DNA of 64,000 nt, taken from positions 62,001 through 126,000 of the forward strand of contig NZ_WELI01000013.1 of the NCBI RefSeq assembly GCF_009184635.1, in the 5' to 3' direction. Each line of letters begins with the position of its first letter. Position 1 is the stretch's first letter. Positions 8,936 to 18,411 of this stretch are shown piece after piece. The position numbers and the translations under genes are program-made. Below the pieces are notes generated by a model. The model was not told the DNA's origin. It searched no databases and saw only the letters and a program-made list of their open reading frames with translations. Origin of the DNA: Rudanella paleaurantiibacter (lineage in GTDB: Bacteria; Bacteroidota; Bacteroidia; Cytophagales; Spirosomataceae).

Positions 8936-9880
8936 ATGCTGACCCATGAACACCTGATTCGCTTCTTACGGGCTAAACCAGCTATCAACCTGTCGCAGAT
9001 CGAGAAAGAAGCCGGCATACCCGCCAAAACCCTGCACAAAGCCCTCACCAATCAGAAAGATGTCCCGGCTAAGCACCTCTCCGCTCTGGATGAAGTGCTC
9101 CGGCAGTATGGCTACACCGATAGTCTGTTTGACAAGGCAACCGTTATTTCGATTGTGAACCACAAGGGTGGCGTGGGCAAAACCACCACAACGATAAACG
9201 TAGGCAAGGCCCTGAGTCTGCTGGGGAACCGGGTGTTGATGGTCGACATGGATTCGCAGGGCAACCTCTCGCAGTGCTACGGCGTACACGAACCCGAAGA
9301 ACAGGTGATTGATTCCCTGCTGGGGTCCGCCCCCCTACCCCTGGTTGAGATCACGGAGAATCTGTTTCTGGCCCCGTCGGATATTCGCATGGCGTACAAA
9401 GAGTCGGAACTGGCCAACGCGATCGGTGCCGACCGGCGGCTAACGGTGAAACTGGAAGAAGCCCGTTCGCACTTTGATTATATCCTGATCGACTGCCCGC
9501 CCAGCCTGGGTATCTGCACAACATGCTCACTGGTAGCGTCTAATTATTGCGTAGTCCCGATTCAGCCCGAAGCCTCGGCGTATCATGGCGTTGAGAGTCT
9601 GTTTAACCGAATCGCCGAAGTACGGACGTACATTAATCCAAATCTGACCGTCAAAGGCATTGTGTTTACGATGGTGTACAAAAACCAGAGTGTGCACAAA
9701 AGCATGATGACGCACATTCGGGACTCGTACCGTAACTTCAATATTTACGATACCGTTGTCGAAGTGTCGACGGTCATTAAACAATCGCAGGTAGCCAAAG
9801 AAGACCTGTACACGTATTCGCCTAAATCCACATCCTGGCAACAGTATAACCAACTGGCCACCGAAATCATGACCCTGTAA
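8936..9880 (+). CDS. parA: ParA-family partition ATPase with N-terminal HTH-like region, 314 aa
   Basis: A deviant-Walker ATPase for DNA segregation. The signature KGGVGKTTT starts at residue 77, with the Walker A' Lys at 77 and the nucleotide-binding Lys at 82. The DMDSQGNLSQ motif (A') and LIDCPPSLG (Walker B) follow. The first 65 residues (LSQIEKEAGIPAKTLHKAL) look like a helix-turn-helix domain, an extension typical of type Ia plasmid ParA proteins that repress their own operon. It lies one base upstream of parB. The long N-terminus argues for a plasmid-type or chromid-type system rather than the short chromosomal Soj. A parS site could not be recognised. Confidence 0.9.
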   Translation: MLTHEHLIRFLRAKPAINLSQIEKEAGIPAKTLHKALTNQKDVPAKHLSALDEVLRQYGYTDSLFDKATVISIVNHKGGVGKTTTTINVGKALSLLGNRVLMVDMDSQGNLSQCYGVHEPEEQVIDSLLGSAPLPLVEITENLFLAPSDIRMAYKESELANAIGADRRLTVKLEEARSHFDYILIDCPPSLGICTTCSLVASNYCVVPIQPEASAYHGVESLFNRIAEVRTYINPNLTVKGIVFTMVYKNQSVHKSMMTHIRDSYRNFNIYDTVVEVSTVIKQSQVAKEDLYTYSPKSTSWQQYNQLATEIMTL

Positions 9881-9881
9881 G

Positions 9882-10724
9882 ATGGCAAAGAAAGATTTTA
9901 TGAGCCTGATGAAGGAGAAAACGGTGGACGTACGCCCCTCTCTCCTCTCGGCCGAAGAAAATATCAAAAGCCAGCTGGTTGTCTTCGACGAGTTGCGCAA
10001 CCTGATTCCCCCGCTAACCGACGACGAACTGGCCCAGCTGGAACAGAATATTCTGAAACATGGGGTGAAAGACCCGCTCACCATTTGGGAAACCACCCAG
10101 GCGAAAGCCGGTTTGGGCACGAGCGAAAGTCCCGCTTTCGTCCTGGTTGATGGGCACAACCGGTATCAGATTGTACGGAAACACGGGCGCGACTTCCGCA
10201 TCAATCTGGTTCATTTCGATTCGCTGGCAGAGGTCAAAGACTACATGATCGACTATCAGCTGGGTCGGCGGAACCTCACGGCCGAGCAAGCTTCGTACCT
10301 GCGGGGTATGCGCTACAACCAGCAGAAAACCCGCCGGGGCAGCAACCTGCGGGCCGATGCCCCGGCGGTAAACATCGCCGAAGTGCTGGCATCGGAGTAC
10401 GGCGTCAGCAGCCGCACTATCCGGCGCGATGGTGAGTTTGCATCGACCCTCGAACAACTCGACCCCGAACTGAAACGGGATGTGCTGGCGGGTAAGCTTT
10501 CAAAAACAGCGGCCCAGAAGCTGGCCAATCAGTCGAGCCTAGCCAATACCCCGGCAGAGACCAGCTCCCTTTCTGCCGAATCCAAGAATGACAAATCGGC
10601 CCGGCGAATTGAAGCCCTGGAGGGGCAAATCCGAAAGCTGACCGAAAAAAGCCTGGACACGCAAAACTGCCTCAAACTGATTCAGAAAGCGAACGAACTG
10701 CTGGGCCTGTTAAGCGCCAAATAG
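9882..10724 (+). CDS. parB: ParB-family partition protein, 280 aa
   Basis: The centromere-binding CTPase partner of ParA. The N-terminal ParB/Srx-like domain covers about residues 30-125, with a VDGHNRYQIVRKHG motif near 90 in place of the more usual GERRY box. A helix-rich DNA-binding segment follows (NIAEVLASEYGVSSRTIRRD, about 165-190). The C-terminal 50 residues (SARRIEALEGQIRKLTEKSL) form a coiled coil suitable for dimerisation. ParB families commonly end this way. The gene starts one base after the parA stop and is followed by a strong terminator, so parAB is a closed two-gene operon. Confidence 0.85.
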   Translation: MAKKDFMSLMKEKTVDVRPSLLSAEENIKSQLVVFDELRNLIPPLTDDELAQLEQNILKHGVKDPLTIWETTQAKAGLGTSESPAFVLVDGHNRYQIVRKHGRDFRINLVHFDSLAEVKDYMIDYQLGRRNLTAEQASYLRGMRYNQQKTRRGSNLRADAPAVNIAEVLASEYGVSSRTIRRDGEFASTLEQLDPELKRDVLAGKLSKTAAQKLANQSSLANTPAETSSLSAESKNDKSARRIEALEGQIRKLTEKSLDTQNCLKLIQKANELLGLLSAK

Positions 10725-10816
10725 GTACGCAAAGCCAAAACACGAACACAGGCTACCCAATCTGGCCCTGTACGAACCCTGGCATTTTACCCCCAGATAT
10801 AAACACCCTGCAAATG

Positions 10817-10850
10817 GACCCTGCCCAGATAGGCAGGGTCTTCTTTTTTT
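10817..10850 (+). terminator. Rho-independent terminator of parAB
   Basis: A 9-bp perfect stem, GACCCTGCC (10817-10825) and GGCAGGGTC (10832-10840), with a 6-base loop, is followed by TTCTTTTTTT (10841-10850). It lies 92 bases after the parB stop. Confidence 0.9.
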
Positions 10851-10960
10851 ACTATATCTCAACCTTAAAGTATTATTACCACACAGGGTTAGAGGCTAAT
10901 TCTTTGTCGTATAGAGGGAATCCAAAATCCAGTTTTTAAACTCCTTTCTACTCCCATCTT

Positions 10961-13900
10961 ATGCGCTTCCCTCTATCGACCCGCCCGGTCTGGTTACTAT
11001 TGTGGCTGGTGGTTGTCCAGCTGCCGACGCTGGCCCAGCAACACAATTATGCCGAACTCCTGCAAAAATCCATTTATTTCTATGACGCCCAACGCTCCGG
11101 CCCCATGCCCGCTTACGGCTACGCGCCCGGTCAGAATCGCGTCCGCTGGATAGGTGACCAACATACCTACGATGGCTACGACTTGGTTATCCCTGCCGGT
11201 GGCCTGATCAACGGGCACGGACAAACGATTACCGATGCCAATAAGGCCGGGGCCCTGCAGGGCGGCTTCCGCGATGCGGGCGACCATCCGAAATGGAGTC
11301 AGTCCATCACCTTTGCCGTCAGCGGCCTGGCCTGGTCGGGTATCGAATACCGCAACGCCCTGCTGAGTACCGGCCAGATGCCTTACCTGCTGGCGAATGT
11401 CAAATGGGGGACTGACTACCTGCTGCGCTGCTTTCTGGCGGGCAACCCTGATGACCCAGCCACCTACAAAATCGTGCTGATGGTCAGCGACTACCGGGGT
11501 GAGCAGACCGTGGCTACCTCGTCGGAAATACAGGTCAACCGGAATCCGCAACGGCCGCATTTCTACGCCGACAAGGACGTCCCCATGACATCTACCGTGG
11601 CCAATGTAGCCTCGTCCCTGGCGGTTGCGTCGGTTTTGTTCCGACAAAACGGCGATGCCGCTTACGCCGACAAACTCTTTGCCGCAGCCCAGCGACTGCA
11701 TACCTTCACGAAAACCTACTGGGGGTACAGCCACTACAAAAAAGCGAATGGAACGGTGGTACGGAAAACCAGTGCTCTGGCGGATAGTTACTTCGCCAGC
11801 GTAGCACCGGGATTTTCGGCCAATAACCTGCCCAAGACCATAACGCTGGACAACGCTAAGCAGGCCGGGGGCGCTGATTTTCTGAGCGATCCGACCTGGA
11901 CCAACAGCCGGGTTTTTCAGCACAGCCCCCAATCTCCGAATGGTGATCCGGGCAATTACGATTATGAAAGCTCCCGCTCCATTGCCGGACTCATCCGTAA
12001 CTTCGCCGATAATCTCTGTTACACCGCAATCTGGCTGCACAAGGCCGAAACCGAACGGAACGGTACTACGGCACTGGCTACCAACTACCTGAACGAGGCT
12101 AAACAATTCGGCGATCTGATGGCGACGGATCTAGGGCCCAACGGCCCCTACTGGCAACCGACGCGTACGGATGGGTCAGGCGGAAACGGGGGCGCTGGTC
12201 TGCCGTTTGGCTTTCATCAGGTATTTGACTACCGCATCCCGGCCGCCCTGTGGCTGACTCGTCTGGTTCCCAGCGAACCCAAATACCGGCAGTGGCTGGA
12301 GCAGAGTCTGGACAATCAGGTTAATGCCGAGCGTACACCGGGCGGCATGTCCCTGCTGGCGGGGGATAAAAACTGGGGGCCTATCGAACAACTGAGCCCG
12401 GCCATGTTCATTCATTTTGCCTACGGTGATCAAATATCCGATCCGGTAAAAAAGAACCGGTACATCGGCTACGCGCTGAGTCAGGTGCAATACTTTCTGG
12501 GGGCCAATCCCGAAAACCGCTGTTATGTGATCGGATACCGGCCACCGGGGGTAATTGCCACCAATATTGGCCTGCACGCCAACGCCCTGAGCAGCTTCAA
12601 TGGCTTCGACGATTACACGCCGGGACGGTTCGGGCACCCAACGGGTCAACCTAACAACACGTGCAGCGGGGTTACCGATGCCCGCAACGGAGCCGGCGAA
12701 AACAGGAATATGCTCTACGGTGCCGTCATTGGCGGGCCGTCAACGGGCCGGGGTGCAGATGCCCCCGCCGACCGCTATGCTAACCCCGATGGTTCACCTA
12801 TCACGACCATCTCAACCCGTGCTCAACGCTCGGAGGTAGCCACCTTTTACCAGCCGTACTGGACGGGGGCTATGGCCCGCATGAAGCAAGCCCTGGGGGC
12901 ATCGGGTGGTGACGCGCTCGCGGCCGATTTTGCCAAAGAAAGCCTACCCGACGGGGAGGATATTCCACATCCGGTACCCAACAACTCCAAGTGGATGCGC
13001 GAGGAGTTTTATAGCGAAGCCCGGGTCGACGCGGCTCCATCAGCTACAACAAATACCGTTCGGATACGGGTCAACAACCGCAGTCGCTGGCCGCAGCGCA
13101 TTATTGCCGGGGCCTCGTTCCGGTACTATTTTACGCTGGAGCCGGGCGTTAACGTGAGCAAAATCGACCTCCTCAACCCCTACAGTGCCATAACGGCTAC
13201 CTGCCCGGCTGATGCCGACGGGGCCACGCTGAATCCGAACACCGAAGGGCAGATCACCAAAGAGGCCCCTTCGCATGGCGGTACCGGCAGCGACATTGTG
13301 GTGGTATCGACCGACGGGGCCGGCAACCGGCTGTGTTATGTGGAAGTATATTTCCGTAAGCCCAGCCTGACAACCTACAACTACCTGTTCGATAATCCGC
13401 TCAACACATCGGCTACCAATGAGCCGTTTGCCTGGCGGGTCACGAAAAATCCGCTGGCGGCCGCGCAGGCTATGCTCAACGGACCGTTGTACAACCCCAC
13501 ACCGGGTACGACCATTCCGGCCGACGGGCGCAACGACTTCGAAGTAATTGCCCCCTGGGGGGTGTACCGCTCCAAAAACATCGGCTTTGCGGCTACCTAT
13601 ATCATGCGGCAGGCGGTTCTGCGGCTGACTTATTCGGGGACCAACAACACCGCCAACGACTTCTCGTACGCAAACCTGCCCGGTACTTCGGCCAACCCAT
13701 CCTGCGCCATGAACATCCCGATGTATAACGAAGGACAGTTGCTGGCCGGAGATGAGCCAACGGCTCCGGGTCAGGTGCCGGGCGCACCCCCGACCCTGCC
13801 GACGCCGGTTCACGATTACAAAAAGGCGGTGCAGCGAGCTCTGTACTACTTCGAGACGCAACGCTCCGGTCAGGTGGACAACGGGGTAACCCTACCCAAC

Positions 13901-16900
13901 GGGACCACGTTGCCCAACCGGGTCGATTGGCGGGGCAATGCCCACCACGTAGCCAGCAACCAGGGTGGCGACCTGTTTCCGGCTATTAACCTGGTGGGAG
14001 GGCTCTACAATGCCGGTGATGACTATCTGAAATCGTCGCATACCATGGCAGCCGTTGCCTCGGTGCTCGCCTGGAGTGCGGTGGAGTTTCCGCAGGCCTA
14101 CAACGGGGGGCAGAAGGCCCACCTGCTGGGTACGCTCAAATACCTGAACGATTATTTCCTGAAAAGCCTGACGTTCGGGGATGCGGGTGATGTGAGCACC
14201 TATAAGATTTACCTGATGGTGACCGACCGGAAGGCAGCCACAACAGCTCCCAATAATTTCCTGGCCCGCCATCAGAAGTGGGCAGCCGCCGAGGTGATGC
14301 ATGAGTTTCCGGACAACGATCCGGAGAAGCCGGTTCGGCGGTATTTCTACGCCGATAAGGATGCCCCCTCTGTCAGCACGGTTTCGGCTATGGCGGCCGC
14401 GCTGGCTGCGGGCTCAAAAGTATTCCGCGATAACGGCGACGCGGCCTATGCCGATCAGTTGCTCACGGCGGCCCGTCGCCTGTATACCTTCGTTTTCCAT
14501 TTTACTCATGGCGGGGGTAAGCTGCTCAACTACACGGGTCAGAACTTTGCAACGCGCACGATAGGGACGCTGGCCGGGTATAATGGCGGCAACGGCTTTA
14601 ACCTGAACGGCGTGATGAAAGATGAAGCGGGTACACTGGTTCGCCATGACCCCTACCTGTACCCGGCCAGTACGACCATCTTTTCGGCGGCAGGGTCTCG
14701 ACCGGCCGGAATAAGCGGGGCCAACGGGATTCTGGCTACCGGCAGCAGTCCATCGGTTACCCGGATGAACTTCAACGGTACGCAACCCACCGGCACCGGT
14801 GCCGATTACGACGCGCCCGTACCGGATTACCACGAAATGCCGGATGACTACCCCACCAACGCCGGACAGGTTAGCCGCAACCTCCACGACGATTTATGTT
14901 GGGCCGCTCTGTGGCTTCACCAGGCAGAAACGGATGGCACAGCCGCTGCCAACCGGCTCAACGAAGCGGTAACCTACTACGCCGTCTTCCGGTCCGACAT
15001 CGGGGCGCGAGGTAACGATCAGGGGAACTCGTTTGGTTTCCACTGGTACCGGGTGCCATCGGCCATTCTGCTTCATAAACTGAATGCCCCTCTTGCCGCT
15101 TCGCAAACAGAAACCTACCGCACCCGAATCGAGCAGTATACGGGAGCGGACGCCGTCAGTCCGGCAACGAATACACTGCTGGCCAACGCTGCCGCTAACG
15201 GTGGGCTGATCAACACCACCAACAACCGGATGCAGCGTCCCGGCGGCTCGGCGGCCCCCAATCTGTTTGCCTGCCTGAGCCTGTTCGCCTATGCCCACGC
15301 TATGAGCAGCGAAAACCCCGCCCCGGCTGACGCCCGGCTGGCCTTGCAGAATAAGTTTATTGAGGTTGCCAGGCGCAATATGGACGCCCTGCTGGGCACC
15401 AACGTCAACCGCCGAAGCTACATGATTGGCTACGACAGCGGCACCATTCCGGGCCTGGTGGGCGTCAGCGGCCTGCAAAACAACCACCACCGAACGGCAC
15501 TGGGTTACTTTGCCGGCATCGGTCACCGTACCTCGGGGACTAACTCGCTGTACCGCACCACAGCCCGGCACACACAGCATGGGGGTATTGTCAGCGGCCC
15601 GCAGGCAACCTATAATGGTAACTACACGCGGGAAACCGTACTGTCGACACCCTCGACCTCGTGGGCGTTCGAGAGTAACGAGACCTCTCCGGTGACCAAC
15701 GCCTTCGCCGTATTTGGGCTAAGCTACCTCACCCGAGATGGCTCCGGCACCGTATCGGCGGATTTCCCGGCTCCGGTGGCAAAAGACGACGAGGTGTTTG
15801 TGGAAGCAGGTATTGTCAGCCAGTCGGCGAGCAGTGTGCGCATTCGGGCAACACTCAACAACCGATCGCTCTGGCCGGCCCGCGCCTACAACAATCTGCG
15901 GTTCCGGTACTACTTTACGCTCGAAGACGGAGCCTCGGTGACGGGGCAACAGATTATGGTCCACGATGCCACCAACGCACCAACCATTTCGGCACCGGTG
16001 CAAGTGTCGGGCAATGGGTATTACGTCGAAGTGGCGTTTACCGATAAACTTTATCCGGGTGGAGAGGACCTGGTGAGTGGCAGGCCGAACACGTTCACGC
16101 CGAGCGGTACGCTGCCGAACAACCCCATGCATTACCGGCGGACCGTGGAGTTTCAGCTAAACGTAAACAGCGCCTTTGCCAGTACCGACGACTGGTCGTT
16201 TGCGGGACTGAAGACGGTTCCTTCCCTGATAAAGACCAAGCAGATTCCGGTGTACGATGGCAGCAGCCGCCTGTTCGGTAATGAACCCGGCAGCTACGAT
16301 CTGGAACTTTGGGTGGATGCAGACAATAATGGGTCAATTGGCGGTAACGATGTGCGGCTGAATGGCGGCAATACCCTTGACTTTGGCACTACGGGGCTTA
16401 ATAATCCGGTAACCCGTCAGGTAATCGCCCGCAACACGACCCCGACCGACATTACCATTAACCCGCTCTGGCTGCTACCCTACGGCTTCAACCGGACTGG
16501 TTCTTCGGCGGTTACGGTACCAGCCAATAATGGCACGGTGACCCTGTTCCTTCAGATGGATGCCGGCAAACCGGGGACCTTTGGCGGTAATGCCACCTTT
16601 ACCAGCAATGCCGCCAACCCGCTGGAGAACCCATTCCGATTCTCTATGACCGGAACCGTCAACTGCCCAGCCGGGTTCAGTGCCGCTGTAACGGCCCAGC
16701 CTGCTCAGGTATATTTCGGACAGTCGACCACGCTGATGGCGGCCCTGTCGGGTGGTGCGGCTCCGTACCAGTTAGCCTGGAACACCGGCGAAACCGGGTC
16801 TACGCTGATGACAGCCGCGCTGACGGAGTCCCGTTCGTTTTCTGTTACGGCCTATGATGCTGTTGGTTGTTCGGCCTCGGCTTCTGTCATCGTAACGGTT

Positions 16901-18013
16901 ATTCCGCCGGGTATTACCTTCGCGCCTATCGCAGACCGGACTTATGGTGATGCACCTATCAGCCTGTCGGCCACCGCTACGTCAGGTCTGCCGGTTAGCT
17001 TCTCCGTGGTATCCGGCCCGGCTACAATAGCAGGTAATCAGCTCACCATCACGGGAGCCGGGCCGGTGGTAGTGGAGGCCAGCCAGCCCGGCGACAGCTA
17101 TTACCCGCCCGCTACGCCGACTACCCGGCAGTTCACGGTGGCCAAAGCAGGCCAAACCATTACGTTTACGCAACTGGCCGACGTTGTCTACCAAAGCAGC
17201 CCGTTACTAACCTTCGCGCTGACCGCTACCGCTACCTCGGGTCTGTCTGTCAGCTATCAGGTGGTATCCGGTCCGGCCACGTTAGGGGGTGATCTGCTCT
17301 CTATTACCGGCATCGGGCCTGTCACGCTACGGGCCTCGCAAGCGGGCAACCCGAATTATCTAGCAGCCGCTGAGGTAACCCAGACCTTTACGGTCATTAC
17401 GACCGAGAAGGATAAAGGGGTGAAGCCGATTCTCGAATGCGTGGTCAACAACGGTAATGGCCAGTTGTCGGCTCGCTTCGGCTACAAAAACGATATGGAT
17501 ATGCCGGTATTTATTCCTGTCGGCACGACCAATTACCTCACACCAGCTACCGCCACCGGCCAGGTTGTGAACTTCCAGCCCGGTCGTATTCAGAACGCTT
17601 TCCAGATCAGTTTCCCTGCGGCAGGTCAGGTAAGCTGGTCGGTGGCTGGTCCGGACGGCAAGCTCCGAACAGCTACAGCGACTAGCAAGTCGGAACTCTG
17701 CACCAGCGGGGCACGGGTTGCGGCCGGCATACAGCCATCCGTGGAGGGGCAAACCATCCGCTTGCAGATTTCCCCCAATCCAAGCAGCGATGTGCTGCAT
17801 GTAGTAGTACGTGGTTTTGCCGGGGCACACGCGGTTACGCTGAAACTCTACGACCTGATGGGGCAGGTGCATAGCGAATGGCCGCTGGCGTTAACCAATG
17901 GCGAGGGTCGAACAACGCTCGATATTCGTCAGCAGAGCGCCGGGCTGTATATTCTGTCGGCCGAAAGCGGTAAAGAGCGGGTGACCGAGCGGGTTATCCG
18001 ATTAGGCAAGTAA
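10961..18013 (+). CDS. Secreted T9SS multi-domain protein with two GH9-CBM3 units, 2350 aa
   Basis: A secreted beta-glucanase-like protein. After the signal peptide (1-25), a first GH9 (endoglucanase) domain spans about 28-645. It has the catalytic Asp pair in FRDAGDHPKW (D105, D108) and the acid Glu near 625 in RSEVATFYQPYW. A CBM3-like module follows (about 665-930; FRYYFTLE). A second GH9 domain spans about 945-1590, with NAGD at 1017-1020, NNHHRTA at 1507-1513 and a Glu near 1574. A second CBM3-like module has the same FRYYFTLE motif. Then come a beta-sandwich, an Ig-like module and two MBG-like repeats (about 1985-2140). The last 85 residues (ISPNPSSDVLHVVV, SAGLYILSAE) are a T9SS type A sorting domain. 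Substrate is probably a beta-1,4-glucan. The first copy lacks the PHHR-type Arg and the second has Asn for the first Asp. Confidence 0.88.
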   Translation: MRFPLSTRPVWLLLWLVVVQLPTLAQQHNYAELLQKSIYFYDAQRSGPMPAYGYAPGQNRVRWIGDQHTYDGYDLVIPAGGLINGHGQTITDANKAGALQGGFRDAGDHPKWSQSITFAVSGLAWSGIEYRNALLSTGQMPYLLANVKWGTDYLLRCFLAGNPDDPATYKIVLMVSDYRGEQTVATSSEIQVNRNPQRPHFYADKDVPMTSTVANVASSLAVASVLFRQNGDAAYADKLFAAAQRLHTFTKTYWGYSHYKKANGTVVRKTSALADSYFASVAPGFSANNLPKTITLDNAKQAGGADFLSDPTWTNSRVFQHSPQSPNGDPGNYDYESSRSIAGLIRNFADNLCYTAIWLHKAETERNGTTALATNYLNEAKQFGDLMATDLGPNGPYWQPTRTDGSGGNGGAGLPFGFHQVFDYRIPAALWLTRLVPSEPKYRQWLEQSLDNQVNAERTPGGMSLLAGDKNWGPIEQLSPAMFIHFAYGDQISDPVKKNRYIGYALSQVQYFLGANPENRCYVIGYRPPGVIATNIGLHANALSSFNGFDDYTPGRFGHPTGQPNNTCSGVTDARNGAGENRNMLYGAVIGGPSTGRGADAPADRYANPDGSPITTISTRAQRSEVATFYQPYWTGAMARMKQALGASGGDALAADFAKESLPDGEDIPHPVPNNSKWMREEFYSEARVDAAPSATTNTVRIRVNNRSRWPQRIIAGASFRYYFTLEPGVNVSKIDLLNPYSAITATCPADADGATLNPNTEGQITKEAPSHGGTGSDIVVVSTDGAGNRLCYVEVYFRKPSLTTYNYLFDNPLNTSATNEPFAWRVTKNPLAAAQAMLNGPLYNPTPGTTIPADGRNDFEVIAPWGVYRSKNIGFAATYIMRQAVLRLTYSGTNNTANDFSYANLPGTSANPSCAMNIPMYNEGQLLAGDEPTAPGQVPGAPPTLPTPVHDYKKAVQRALYYFETQRSGQVDNGVTLPNGTTLPNRVDWRGNAHHVASNQGGDLFPAINLVGGLYNAGDDYLKSSHTMAAVASVLAWSAVEFPQAYNGGQKAHLLGTLKYLNDYFLKSLTFGDAGDVSTYKIYLMVTDRKAATTAPNNFLARHQKWAAAEVMHEFPDNDPEKPVRRYFYADKDAPSVSTVSAMAAALAAGSKVFRDNGDAAYADQLLTAARRLYTFVFHFTHGGGKLLNYTGQNFATRTIGTLAGYNGGNGFNLNGVMKDEAGTLVRHDPYLYPASTTIFSAAGSRPAGISGANGILATGSSPSVTRMNFNGTQPTGTGADYDAPVPDYHEMPDDYPTNAGQVSRNLHDDLCWAALWLHQAETDGTAAANRLNEAVTYYAVFRSDIGARGNDQGNSFGFHWYRVPSAILLHKLNAPLAASQTETYRTRIEQYTGADAVSPATNTLLANAAANGGLINTTNNRMQRPGGSAAPNLFACLSLFAYAHAMSSENPAPADARLALQNKFIEVARRNMDALLGTNVNRRSYMIGYDSGTIPGLVGVSGLQNNHHRTALGYFAGIGHRTSGTNSLYRTTARHTQHGGIVSGPQATYNGNYTRETVLSTPSTSWAFESNETSPVTNAFAVFGLSYLTRDGSGTVSADFPAPVAKDDEVFVEAGIVSQSASSVRIRATLNNRSLWPARAYNNLRFRYYFTLEDGASVTGQQIMVHDATNAPTISAPVQVSGNGYYVEVAFTDKLYPGGEDLVSGRPNTFTPSGTLPNNPMHYRRTVEFQLNVNSAFASTDDWSFAGLKTVPSLIKTKQIPVYDGSSRLFGNEPGSYDLELWVDADNNGSIGGNDVRLNGGNTLDFGTTGLNNPVTRQVIARNTTPTDITINPLWLLPYGFNRTGSSAVTVPANNGTVTLFLQMDAGKPGTFGGNATFTSNAANPLENPFRFSMTGTVNCPAGFSAAVTAQPAQVYFGQSTTLMAALSGGAAPYQLAWNTGETGSTLMTAALTESRSFSVTAYDAVGCSASASVIVTVIPPGITFAPIADRTYGDAPISLSATATSGLPVSFSVVSGPATIAGNQLTITGAGPVVVEASQPGDSYYPPATPTTRQFTVAKAGQTITFTQLADVVYQSSPLLTFALTATATSGLSVSYQVVSGPATLGGDLLSITGIGPVTLRASQAGNPNYLAAAEVTQTFTVITTEKDKGVKPILECVVNNGNGQLSARFGYKNDMDMPVFIPVGTTNYLTPATATGQVVNFQPGRIQNAFQISFPAAGQVSWSVAGPDGKLRTATATSKSELCTSGARVAAGIQPSVEGQTIRLQISPNPSSDVLHVVVRGFAGAHAVTLKLYDLMGQVHSEWPLALTNGEGRTTLDIRQQSAGLYILSAESGKERVTERVIRLGK

Positions 18014-18194
18014 TCTCGTCGGCTTCGCTTTTCGGGGCAATCAATTAGGTAGCCGAGCAGATTAAATGTATAATGGACAATGTGAAATGCACGATTAAAT
18101 AGCTGATTATCAGTAGGTAATACAGTTGTTTATTATACATTTCACATTGCCCATTTACGTAAGTAGTCAAGCAGAATTAAGTTAAACTTTAGTT

Positions 18195-18263
18195 TGTCAT
18201 CCCGACGCAGGAGGGATCTTTCTAATTGACTGACTGTAAGATCCCTCCTGCGTCGGGATGACA
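18195..18263. repeat. Perfect 26-bp inverted repeat
   Basis: The left arm at 18195-18220 begins TGTCATCCCGACGCAGGAGG; the right arm at 18238-18263 is its exact complement. The loop is 17 bases. It is enclosed by the inverted arms at 18160-18180 and 18290-18310. From memory, similar dyads are scattered in many Bacteroidota genomes. It could act as an RNA hairpin or bidirectional terminator, but there is no T-run next to it. Confidence 0.8.
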
Positions 18264-18328
18264 AAAACGTCTATTTCAAATACTTCAGTTTAATTCTGCC
18301 TGATTACGTATGCCATAAAATTAGTCAG

Positions 18329-18364
18329 TAAGCTGGTTACCCGTTGTGATGGGTAACCAGCTTA
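18329..18364. repeat. 14-bp hairpin upstream of FAD oxidoreductase
   Basis: TAAGCTGGTTACCC (18329-18342) and GGGTAACCAGCTTA (18351-18364) are perfect complements with an 8-base loop. It ends 47 bases before the oxidoreductase ATG. There is no poly-T tract, so a regulatory leader hairpin or the end of the repeat cluster is as likely as a terminator. Confidence 0.6.
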
Positions 18365-18411
18365 TCATCACCTGATCCGCTGCACATTTTACAATGCAGT
18401 AAACCACTATA

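Larger units (their letters stand above)
18014..18411. repeat. Intergenic repeat cluster A (MITE-like)
   Basis: No gene is seen. An arm, TAGGTAGCCGAGCAGATTAA (18046-18065), recurs directly as TAAGTAGTCAAGCAGAATTA (from 18160) and inverted as TTAATTCTGCCTGATTACGT (from 18290). Between the first two arms lies an imperfect palindrome with AATGGACAATGTGAAATG and CATTTCACATTGCCCATT. Reverse-complemented, this core matches the sequence at 20585-20680 over about 100 bases, including TGTATTACCTRCTGATAATC. Two further dyads in the region are listed separately. Confidence 0.75.

Noticed and set aside
10997-12106. Long minus-strand open frame opposite the GH9 gene (369 codons)
   Set aside because: It is antisense to a well-supported GH9 domain, has low-complexity composition typical of complement frames in high-GC genes, and shows no domain.
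18195-18263. 26-bp dyad as ends of an insertion sequence
   Set aside because: Only 17 bases lie between the arms and no transposase gene is present in the window.
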